64,000 bases of DNA. Source: Hyphomicrobiales bacterium (GTDB lineage Bacteria > Pseudomonadota > Alphaproteobacteria > Rhizobiales > Rhizobiaceae). Under the pieces are notes generated by a model, which was given only the letters and a program-made list of their open reading frames with translations, did not search any database and was not told the origin of the DNA. The position numbers were made by a program, and so were the translations under genes. Shown here one piece after another: positions 1 to 7,162 of the stretch (position 1 is the first letter of the stretch; each line of letters opens with the position of its first letter). Location: NCBI GenBank assembly GCA_900470965.1, contig UCCS01000008.1:26510-90509 (forward strand), in the 5' to 3' direction.

Positions 1-841
1 ATGACGTCGTGTCGGGTACCACATGCCGGATAGCGCGATCTTCGACATAGGCCGATGGGCGTTTCTGGCGCTTTCCGAGGTCCGGCGCTTCGAATTTCAG
101 GCGCTCATAGGGGATCGATTGCAGGATGTGCGAGATGCAGTTGACCCGCGCCCGCTTCTTGTCATCGGAAGGTACGATCCACCACGGCGCGTGGTTGCTG
201 TCCGTCATCCTCAGCATCTCGTCATAGACGCGCGTATAGTCCCACCAGCGCTGGTAGGATTCGACATCCATGGGGCTGAGCTTCCATTGCCGTAGCGGAT
301 CGTCGATCCGGCGCTTGAAACGCCGTTCCTGCTCTTCCTCGCTGACCGTCAGAAAATACTTGAGCAGAATGACGCCGCTCTCGACGATTGCAGCCTCGAA
401 ACGAGGTGCCAGCTCAAGGAAGCGTTGCGCTTTCTTATCGCTGCAGAAGCCCATGACCCGATCGACGCCGGCGCGGTTATACCAGCTGCGATCGAAAATC
501 ACGATTTCGCCGGCGGCCGGCAGATAGGCGATGTAGCGCTGCATATAGATCTGTGATTTCTCTCGGTCGGTCGGTGCGGGCAGGGCGATCACGCGAAAGA
601 CACGCGGACTGACCCTTTCCGTTATGCGCTTAATCATCCCGCCCTTGCCGGCGGCATCGCGCCCCTCAAAGACGATGACGATCCGTGCGCCGGATTTCTT
701 GACCCAGGCTTGCAGATGGGCCAGTTCCACTTGCAGACGGGTGATTTCCTTCTCGTAATCCCACGACTTCTTTTTCTTTTTGCCCTTGCCGGTGCTGGAT
801 GCTTCACCATCGGCTAGTTTGGCCTCGTAATTCTCGTCCAT
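1..841 (-). CDS. ppk2: Polyphosphate kinase 2 (PPK2), C-terminus cut by window edge
   Basis: Transfers phosphate between polyphosphate and nucleoside diphosphates in the cytoplasm. Reading the minus strand from ATG at 841 gives 280 residues with no stop before the window edge, so the C-terminus is missing. A lysine-rich N-terminus (KGKKKKK) is followed by the PPK2 P-loop GRDAAGKGG (residues 60-68) and the lid/Walker B region FDRSWYNR (116-123), which are family hallmarks. A strong Shine-Dalgarno GGAGGGAG lies just before the ATG. It lies 18 bases downstream of the SulP gene on the same strand and may be cotranscribed. The plus-strand reading frames here are shadows. Confidence 0.93.
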   Translation of the reverse strand, partial: MDENYEAKLADGEASSTGKGKKKKKSWDYEKEITRLQVELAHLQAWVKKSGARIVIVFEGRDAAGKGGMIKRITERVSPRVFRVIALPAPTDREKSQIYMQRYIAYLPAAGEIVIFDRSWYNRAGVDRVMGFCSDKKAQRFLELAPRFEAAIVESGVILLKYFLTVSEEEQERRFKRRIDDPLRQWKLSPMDVESYQRWWDYTRVYDEMLRMTDSNHAPWWIVPSDDKKRARVNCISHILQSIPYERLKFEAPDLGKRQKRPSAYVEDRAIRHVVPDTTS

Positions 842-859
842 GTCTCCCTCCTTCTGTCA

Positions 860-2578
860 TTAAGGGGCAGTACCCGCCGGTGCGGCATCGCCGATCTGGT
901 CGATATCGCCAATCAGCGTCCGCAGGGCTTCTTCTCTGCCATTGAAAATATTCTCCGCTCCAACAGTCTTAAGAACCCCGGCCCGTTCGAGAATGGCGCG
1001 GCTCTCATCGCTGAGATCGGCGAATGCGAAGATGATGTTTCGTGTCACGAGAATTTCGGCGACGGCTTCGAGCGCAGTCGCGCCGGTGCTGTCGATCTGC
1101 GTGATGGCGCTGGCGTCGAGCACCAGGCATTTGGTGTCGGCGGGAAGCGCCTTTGCGACTGACATCAGCCGGATACGGACATAATCTGCGTTGTAGAACA
1201 GGATACTGCCCTGGACCGCGAAGACCGCGGCGCCCGGGACGGGGCGGGCTTCCGGGTAGCGCTGAAGATCGAAGAAACCGTGCCGACCTTCGATGCGGCC
1301 AAGCAGGCCGTCGCGTGGAAACATGGTCTGACGCAGTAGATAGGCGAAGGTTGCGGCGACGGCGACGATCACGCCGTTGAGGACGCCGAAGCTGATCGCT
1401 CCCCACATGGCTATGAGTGCGAAGACGAATTCCATGCGGCTGATGCGCCAGATCTTCTTGAGTTCGTGAATATCGATGAGGCTGATGGCAGCCGCCACAA
1501 GAATTGCCGCAAGCGCAGGAATCGGAAGAACCCGCAATGCGCCATTCAGGAAAACCAGCGCCGCAATCAGCGTAGCTGCCGAAACGAGCCCGGCGAGCTG
1601 CGAAACGCCGCCCGTCGATAGATTTATGGCAGTGCGGGAATCCGACGCGCTGATCGGAAACGAACCGAAAAGGCCGGGCGCGATATTGGCAGCACCGAGT
1701 CCGATCAGTTCCTGATTGGCATCAACCTCCTCGCCGGTCCGCGACCCGAAGCTGCGGGCCGTTACGATGCCGGCGCCGAAGCTGACCAGAAAGATCGTGG
1801 CCGAGCCGAGCACGATCTTGTCGATCGGCATCTTATAGAATGCCGGCAGCGAAAAGCTCGGCATCCCGCTCGGCAAGTCGCCGACGACAGCGATGCCACG
1901 GCCCTGAAAGTCGAAGATCGCTGACAGGATGACCGAGACGACGACCACCAGAACCGGGCCAGGAACTTTCAAATTGAAGGCACGGACGACCCAGAGCAAA
2001 GCGAACATCGCAAGCCCGAGGGTGAACGAAGGCCAGTGGATCAGGTTGCTCTTGGCAAACAATTCGATCAGCGGCGAGATCAATCCCTCGGATTCGATTT
2101 TTACGCCGGTGAACCGGCCGATCTGTCCGACAAGGATCGAAAGCGACACGCCGGCGAAAAAGCCGACCAGGATGGGACGGGAGAGGAAGCTTGCGAGGAC
2201 ACCGAGCCTCAGCAGCTTCGCGGCGATGCAGCAAATGCCAACCCCGAGCGCAAGCGCCGAAGCGATGGCGACCCGGTCGACATCCGTCCCTGCGGGTTCG
2301 GCTGCAATGATGGTGCCCATCGCCGCTGCAAGCACGGTCATTGTCGCAGCATCGGGCCCGACAATCAGCAGCCGGGAAGGCCCGAAAATCGCATAGGCGA
2401 TCGGTGCGACAATGCTCGCATAAATGCCGGTCTCGGGAGGCAGACCGGCAATGGCAGGATAGGCGATCGCACTCGGCAGGCCGACGGCGGCGATTGACAG
2501 CCCGGCCGGGATATCGCTCCGGAACCAGGCCTTGTTGAAACCGGTCAAGCCTCGCAACACTGGAAGACTGCTTATCAC
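860..2578 (-). CDS. SulP-family anion transporter with STAS domain
   Basis: Inner-membrane anion permease of the SLC26/SulP family; the substrate may be sulfate, bicarbonate or a dicarboxylate and cannot be told from sequence. The 572-residue length is normal. The N-terminal ~420 residues are rich in hydrophobic helices and include the SulP signature region near residues 35-55 (AIAYPAIAGLPPETGIYAS). A cytoplasmic STAS domain follows at about 440-555 with the conserved DSTGA loop. The start at 2578 leaves a normal N-terminus ahead of the first helix. The PPK2 gene follows directly on the same strand. Confidence 0.93.
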   Translation of the reverse strand: MISSLPVLRGLTGFNKAWFRSDIPAGLSIAAVGLPSAIAYPAIAGLPPETGIYASIVAPIAYAIFGPSRLLIVGPDAATMTVLAAAMGTIIAAEPAGTDVDRVAIASALALGVGICCIAAKLLRLGVLASFLSRPILVGFFAGVSLSILVGQIGRFTGVKIESEGLISPLIELFAKSNLIHWPSFTLGLAMFALLWVVRAFNLKVPGPVLVVVVSVILSAIFDFQGRGIAVVGDLPSGMPSFSLPAFYKMPIDKIVLGSATIFLVSFGAGIVTARSFGSRTGEEVDANQELIGLGAANIAPGLFGSFPISASDSRTAINLSTGGVSQLAGLVSAATLIAALVFLNGALRVLPIPALAAILVAAAISLIDIHELKKIWRISRMEFVFALIAMWGAISFGVLNGVIVAVAATFAYLLRQTMFPRDGLLGRIEGRHGFFDLQRYPEARPVPGAAVFAVQGSILFYNADYVRIRLMSVAKALPADTKCLVLDASAITQIDSTGATALEAVAEILVTRNIIFAFADLSDESRAILERAGVLKTVGAENIFNGREEALRTLIGDIDQIGDAAPAGTAP

Positions 2579-2624
2579 CGCGGACTCCTATTGCTTCGTC
2601 TTGCTTCCTCAGGCTTCTCCGACA

Positions 2625-2882
2625 TCAAATCGCTGGCGGAGAAACGATCGGCGCCTCCCAGCCGCAATCCTCCCGGCGGAAGGTGGCCCAGATAAACAGG
2701 ACCGGCCAGATTGCATGCAGGGTGAACAGGCTCACGCATCCGGCGACATGGATAGCGTCCTGATGGGGATGATTTCGTACCTCGGCCATGAGATGAGGAA
2801 TGTCGTGGATTTCGATCACCGCGTAGGAAAGAGCGACGACGACAAAGACCAGCACGCCTAAGGCAAAACAGTCGAGAAACAC
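2625..2882 (-). CDS. DUF3302 (YiaW-like) small inner-membrane protein
   Basis: 85 residues with two hydrophobic segments (about 3-22 and 48-68) separated by a polar loop with HDIPHLMAEVRNHPHQDAIH. This pattern and the IWPVLFIWAT segment match the DUF3302/YiaW family as I know it. Members often sit next to HlyD-type membrane proteins; here no such partner is present and the SulP gene follows 46 bases downstream on the same strand. Function is unknown. The longer minus-strand frame overlapping its start (to 3367) has no recognisable features and is likely spurious. Confidence 0.75.
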   Translation of the reverse strand: MFLDCFALGVLVFVVVALSYAVIEIHDIPHLMAEVRNHPHQDAIHVAGCVSLFTLHAIWPVLFIWATFRREDCGWEAPIVSPPAI

Positions 2883-3205
2883 GGTCGCTCCCTTCGGCTG
2901 GCCTTGCCGAGCCGTTTCATCGCTATCGACAGCGGTATACTAGGCTCGTTTTGGAGTTGTGGCCCGTAGCATCGCGTAAGCTCTATTGAAGCACTGGAAG
3001 TTCTGCCGTTTGCGGAGATCATCTCTGCGTGAAGGGAAAAGGGCGGGATCAAAGAGGCAGCGGTCATGGCGGCATTCGCGCCTGGGATTCCAGAGACCTT
3101 TCGAAAGCCGGCTAACGTAAGATCGTGTATTTTACGTCTGCTGCCGATCGTTCTGCTATATACTTTTTCTCGTCTGCTTAACGCAATTTGACAGCGGGGG
3201 CGGGG
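2883..3205. other. Intergenic region between divergent genes
   Basis: About 320 bases without a convincing gene, separating the minus-strand DUF3302 gene from a plus-strand small gene. It must hold both promoters. The only pattern I see is one copy of the motif GTATTTTAC at 3127-3135, which recurs twice at 6955-6994. Confidence 0.6.
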
Positions 3206-3520
3206 ATGGTGCCGGGAGAACAAGGTTCGACATTTTTGTCCGCCCTGGAGACGGCTGAGACTTATTTTCCCGACCAGAAGCGGCTGGTGCAGCGGCTTTT
3301 TTATGTAAACGAGCAATTTCACAGCATGTGTGAGGATCTCACTGCTGCGGCACAGGCTTTGGCACACGTTGAGCGCTTACCGGAGGAGCTTCGGGAAGCG
3401 CGGCGGCTAGAATATGCGGGTCTCGTCGATGCCCTGTTGAAAGAGATGGGGGAGGCGATTGCCCAGTCGAAAATTGTGGTGCTCAGGCCGTTTCCGCAGA
3501 CCGGCCCCAAATCTTCGTAA
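3206..3520 (+). CDS. Small hypothetical protein (104 aa)
   Basis: Soluble, largely helical protein with no signal peptide or membrane segment and no family I recognise. It has regular heptad-like stretches (ALETAETYF, LTAAAQALAHVERL, LLKEMGEAIAQ) suggesting a small helical bundle. I prefer ATG at 3206, which follows a G-rich stretch (GCGGGGGCGGGG); a TTG at 3188 would add six residues. It lies 38 bases upstream of the DUF3300 gene on the same strand, so the two may be cotranscribed. Confidence 0.6.
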   Translation: MVPGEQGSTFLSALETAETYFPDQKRLVQRLFYVNEQFHSMCEDLTAAAQALAHVERLPEELREARRLEYAGLVDALLKEMGEAIAQSKIVVLRPFPQTGPKSS

Positions 3521-3558
3521 GCGTATCTATCATTCAATGGTCCAAGGGAGTTACGTGC

Positions 3559-4956
3559 GTGATGAAAGCAATATCCCGCAAACTGCTTGGTGGATTCTCT
3601 GCGCTGGCGATTATTGCGTTGCAACCGGTACTCCCGGCGCGAGCACAGACGCAGGTCCCTCTACCAACGGCGGCTCCCGCGCAGGCGAGTGCCGAGCAGC
3701 CCGCAGCCGCGCTTCTTTCCGATGACGAGCTTGAAGTGCTCGTAGCGCGGATCGCGCTCTATCCGGATGAGCTGGTTGCGGCAATTTCGGCAGCCTCGCT
3801 CTTTCCTCTGCAGATCGTCGAGGCGCAGCGCTTCCTGGAGGCAAAGAAGAAAAATTCCGACCTCAAACCCAAGAGCGATTGGGACGGCAGCGTCGTCTCG
3901 CTGCTCAATTATCCTGACATCGTCAAGATGATGAGCGAGGATCTCGACTGGACCCAGTCCCTTGCCGATGCGCTCACCAATCAGCAGAAGGATGTCCTGA
4001 TCGCCATCCAGCAGCTTCGCGATGAAGCGGTGGAAAAGAACATTATCAAAACGGATGACAAGGTCACGGTCGTCACCGAAAACGACAACATCATCATCCG
4101 GCCGACCGATCCGGAGAAGATCTATATCCCGCAGTATCCGCCGGAAATGCTGTATGAACCGGGTTATGTGTCGGCGCCGATCTCCTATTATCCCGATTAT
4201 TACGACAACTATTATTACCCCGGGGCGGCGTTCTTTGCGGGCGCTGTGACCGGCCTTGCCTGGGCGGCCGTCGTTAACTGGGATGACTGGGGTGTATGGG
4301 GCGGCCGCTGGGATGGCGATATCGACATCGACTGCAACAATTGCCTGAACGACCGCAACTTCAACGGAAAGATGAAGTGGAACGACGTCGACTGGAGCAA
4401 TGTCGACCGCAGCAAATTGAACATCAGCAAGGACCAACTTGCGAAAATCGACCGGTCGGCGATCAAGTCCGGCCTGCAAGGCGATAATCGCAACCAGCTG
4501 CGCAACAAGGCCAAGGACATCCAGGCGAGCCAGTTGCCCGGCAATCGGGCCAACGCGGCACGTGCCCAGGATATTCGGAAAAACACGGCGCAGGGCCTTA
4601 AGGACAGACCGCAGGCAAATCGGCCAGCGGCCACAAATCGCCCAACGGCTGGAAATCGACCCGAGGCTCGTCCCGAAAGAGCAGCCAATCGTCCGTCCAA
4701 GCCTGCGCAGAAATCTGTCAAGAGACCCAATAAGCCGCAAATGGCCGCCAGACCCGACAATCGCGGACGCCAGTCGAGTGCGCTCGGCAATCCCCAGTCC
4801 GGTCGCCGCGAGGCCGTGGCCTCGAAACGAGGGTCGCAGAGCATGGGCGCCCATCGTCAGTCAGCCCGTCCCCAGCAGCGGTCGCGTCCAATTCCGCATC
4901 ATGGTGGAGGCGGCCGAGGCGGCGGCGGTCGAGGTGGCGGCGGTGGACGCCGGTGA
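3559..4956 (+). CDS. DUF3300 secreted protein with basic Gly-rich tail
   Basis: Exported protein of unknown function. A signal peptide spans about residues 1-30 (MMKAISRKLLGGFSALAII...LPARAQ). The DUF3300 domain follows at about 50-210, with the typical IALYPDELVAAISAASLFPLQI and QYPPEMLYEPGY segments. A WDDWGVWGG repeat-like segment leads to a long low-complexity C-terminus rich in Asn, Arg, Pro and Ala, ending in repeated GGGGRGGGG. The tail is strongly basic and probably disordered. The start may be GTG 3559 or ATG 3562; AAGGGAG lies upstream. The DUF2950 gene begins 30 bases after its stop, and the two families are commonly adjacent. Confidence 0.88.
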   Translation: MMKAISRKLLGGFSALAIIALQPVLPARAQTQVPLPTAAPAQASAEQPAAALLSDDELEVLVARIALYPDELVAAISAASLFPLQIVEAQRFLEAKKKNSDLKPKSDWDGSVVSLLNYPDIVKMMSEDLDWTQSLADALTNQQKDVLIAIQQLRDEAVEKNIIKTDDKVTVVTENDNIIIRPTDPEKIYIPQYPPEMLYEPGYVSAPISYYPDYYDNYYYPGAAFFAGAVTGLAWAAVVNWDDWGVWGGRWDGDIDIDCNNCLNDRNFNGKMKWNDVDWSNVDRSKLNISKDQLAKIDRSAIKSGLQGDNRNQLRNKAKDIQASQLPGNRANAARAQDIRKNTAQGLKDRPQANRPAATNRPTAGNRPEARPERAANRPSKPAQKSVKRPNKPQMAARPDNRGRQSSALGNPQSGRREAVASKRGSQSMGAHRQSARPQQRSRPIPHHGGGGRGGGGRGGGGGRR

Positions 4957-4985
4957 GACCTCTTTCCAGCTCAAGGAGTTACATC

Positions 4986-5924
4986 ATGAAATGTCAATCG
5001 ACCGTAATTCCGTTTATGCTCGCGGCAGTCATTTGCGCCATGCCGGCAACGCCGGCGCTTTCGCAGGCCCAGACAGATCTCGCCGAATACAGGGCAGCAA
5101 CGCCATCACCGAAATTCGACAGTCCGGAGCTCGCGCTCGATAGGCTGAAATCGGTGCTGGGTTCCAGCAATATCGACGATCTCGCCGCTCTGTTCGGCCT
5201 CAAGGCGGACAAGCTGCGCTCCAGCAACGAGGCGATGATCGCTTACGGATTGATCCGCGAGGGCGCCGAGCGGCAGGCGGTTTTGCGGGATTTCGACGGA
5301 ATGAGGATCGTTACGATCGGCGATCGGCTCTGGCCGCTGCCGTTTCCGCTGACCGAAGGCAAGGACGGCAAATGGTCCTTCGACACTGAGCGCGGCCTAG
5401 AAGAGATCGTCAATCGCCGCATCGGCGAAAACGAACTCGCCACCATCGACACCATGCATGAATATGTGGCGGCCCAGTATCAATATGCATCGGAGGATCG
5501 CGACGGCGACGGCATCTATGAATTCGCAAAGAAATTGATCAGCAGTCCTGGCAAGCTTGACGGGTTGTATTGGGATCCGAACCTCTATCCTGAGGAAAGT
5601 CCGGCAAGCGCGCTCGTCGAGACGGCAGCCTTCGGTGCCGCCAAGCGCGGGGAGGGCTATTTCGGCTACCGTTACCGCATCCTGACATCTCAGGGTGACA
5701 ACGTACTTGGTGGCAAGCAAAGCTACGTCATTAACGGTTATATGACCGGCGGCTTTGCGCTGATTGCCTGGCCGGTCAAATACAGGGTCACGGGCGTACA
5801 GACATTCATGGTCAATGGCGCAAACGTCATCTACCAGCGTGATCTTGGCCCCCAAACGGACGCGCGCGCGGCGGCGATCAAGGATTTCAACCCGGACGCC
5901 AGTTGGACCGTGGTAAGCGAATAG
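4986..5924 (+). CDS. DUF2950 family secreted protein
   Basis: 312-residue exported protein of the DUF2950 family, function unknown. The ATG at 4986 is preceded by AAGGAG with good spacing and gives a signal peptide (MKCQSTVIPFMLAAVICAM...PALS). An upstream in-frame start at 4953 would overlap the DUF3300 gene and spoil the signal peptide. Family-typical features are the DFDGMRIVTIGDRLWPLPFPL block, the EYVAAQYQYASEDRDGDGIYEFA block around 155-180 and the GGFALIAWPVKY block near the C-terminus. It is probably the second gene of an operon with the DUF3300 gene. Confidence 0.88.
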   Translation: MKCQSTVIPFMLAAVICAMPATPALSQAQTDLAEYRAATPSPKFDSPELALDRLKSVLGSSNIDDLAALFGLKADKLRSSNEAMIAYGLIREGAERQAVLRDFDGMRIVTIGDRLWPLPFPLTEGKDGKWSFDTERGLEEIVNRRIGENELATIDTMHEYVAAQYQYASEDRDGDGIYEFAKKLISSPGKLDGLYWDPNLYPEESPASALVETAAFGAAKRGEGYFGYRYRILTSQGDNVLGGKQSYVINGYMTGGFALIAWPVKYRVTGVQTFMVNGANVIYQRDLGPQTDARAAAIKDFNPDASWTVVSE

Positions 5925-5927
5925 AAT

Positions 5928-6397
5928 TCAGCCGGCACGGCTCTGCGTCGCCGGCGAAAGACGCAATGCAGCCGCCATGGCGCGGTTGGAGTATCGCTTC
6001 TTGCCCGTGACCTCGCGCCCCAGCCATTGAGGCAGGTTCGGTTGCTCATCCACGCTCGCCATTTCGATCTCGGCGAGCGTCAGTCCCTCATATGCGCCGG
6101 CAAAGACATCCACATCCCAACTCTTGCCATCGTGGAGAACGCGGTAGCGGGTCTTTTCGGCAAGAGATCGCGCGCCTCCTCGACCGGAATCTCATACTCA
6201 TATTCCTCCCGGGCAAGGCCCGGCGTACGAAATTTGATCGTTAGGCGCGCCGAGCACCCATCGATCAGGCGGACACGGATAGGGTTTTGATCGCGCCGGC
6301 AAAGATAGGCCTGTTGCAGCACATGCGGCTCGCCGGCGCAAACGCGCCAGCTGTCGTTGCGGACCAGAAACTTTCGCTCGATCTCGGTCGCTTTCAA
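5928..6397 (-). pseudogene. CYTH-domain protein gene, frameshifted by internal deletion
   Basis: Two minus-strand frames together encode a CYTH (triphosphate tunnel metalloenzyme) protein. The first frame (TTG or similar start near 6397) reads EIERKFLVRNDSW, then LTIKFRTPGLAREEYEYEIPVEEARDLL. After about 6160 the family sequence continues in another frame: AEKTRYRVLHDGKSWDVDVF, then AGAYEGLTLAEIEM and LPQWLGREVTGKKRYSNRAMA, ending at 5928. Intact relatives have about nine extra residues at the junction, so the break looks like a deletion of roughly 28 bases, not a one-base error. The first frame stops at 6080. Stop-to-stop it faces the DUF2950 gene. Confidence 0.8.
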
Positions 6398-6432
6398 TTC
6401 GATATTCCCTCACTCAAGCCTGCTGTTGCCGG

Positions 6433-6900
6433 TCAGTTGACAGGCGGTTCCCAGGTGAGGAAGAAGCCCACATCTCCGGGCATGCCATCCGGAAAATTGA
6501 TGATCATCGCCTTTAGTCCGTAACCCTGCGGTTTGGCGACCTCCTCGAACAGTTCGAGAAGCGCCTTTGCATTGCCCTGCAATGTCTTCTGCCAGCCGGG
6601 CAGGTTGTTATTGATGGCGCGGCCGCTATCCGTGCAGAAAGTCGATGGAAAACTGTAGATCAGCGCCTCGCATTTACCGTCTGCGGCCACTTTCGTAACC
6701 AGCCGCTTAATGACGGCGCGTTCCGTTTCCCCGATCTGTTTGCGCAAAAAATCCTCTACGAATTCGGCATGTTTCTTTGCCTCACGTGCCCTGATCTTTT
6801 CGTTGCGCTCCATTTCCAGAAGCTGGAGTTCCAGAGCGTGTTTGCGCAGGTCCTCTGTGCTCGTCATAGATTGGGATGTGGGCGTCCCATTTAATGTCAT
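6433..6900 (-). CDS. Conserved hypothetical protein (155 aa)
   Basis: Not recognised. The N-terminal half (about residues 10-65) is charged and likely a coiled coil (KHALELQLLEMERNEKIRAREAKKHAEF). The C-terminal half is a mixed alpha/beta domain containing LIYSFPSTFCTDSGRAIN and ending GDVGFFLTWEPPVN. No signal peptide or membrane helix. I chose ATG 6898-6900 because GGAGGAG sits six bases before it; the frame is open further upstream to 6939 without a ribosome site. It lies upstream of the CYTH pseudogene on the same strand. An inverted pair of GTATTTTAC motifs lies in its promoter region. Confidence 0.65.
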   Translation of the reverse strand: MTLNGTPTSQSMTSTEDLRKHALELQLLEMERNEKIRAREAKKHAEFVEDFLRKQIGETERAVIKRLVTKVAADGKCEALIYSFPSTFCTDSGRAINNNLPGWQKTLQGNAKALLELFEEVAKPQGYGLKAMIINFPDGMPGDVGFFLTWEPPVN

Positions 6901-6954
6901 CGCCGGCTCCTCCAGAATGAGGATGATGATAGAGCGCACGGGAAGACGAGGGCA

Positions 6955-6994
6955 GTAAAATACACGTCCATTGCGGTAGGATACGGTATTTTAC
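6955..6994. promoter_or_regulatory. Inverted repeat GTAAAATAC ... GTATTTTAC
   Basis: A perfect 9-base inverted repeat (6955-6963 and 6986-6994) with a 22-base spacer lies between the divergent genes starting at 6900 and 7163. The same 9-mer occurs at 3127-3135, also between divergent genes. This may be a binding site for a shared regulator; the regulator is unknown. Confidence 0.45.
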
Positions 6995-7162
6995 GCCAGC
7001 TTATGTCCAGCTGTAGTCACCCTAACGATCATGCGATCGATTTCCGAAATCCTTCCTTTAAATTAGCCGTTTCTACTAAATCTCGTTGCCGTCATGGCGA
7101 CATGGGACTATCGTCGACGACTGCATACTGCAGGTTGTGATCAATCGGATTCGGGGGAACCG

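Noticed and set aside
2858..3367. 169-residue minus-strand open frame
   Set aside because: No family features, high Arg/Ser content typical of shadow translation, overlaps the DUF3302 start and the small plus-strand gene.
5940..5970. GCCGGC inverted repeat after the DUF2950 gene as a terminator
   Set aside because: Stem is short, loop position varies, and no T-run; too weak to list.
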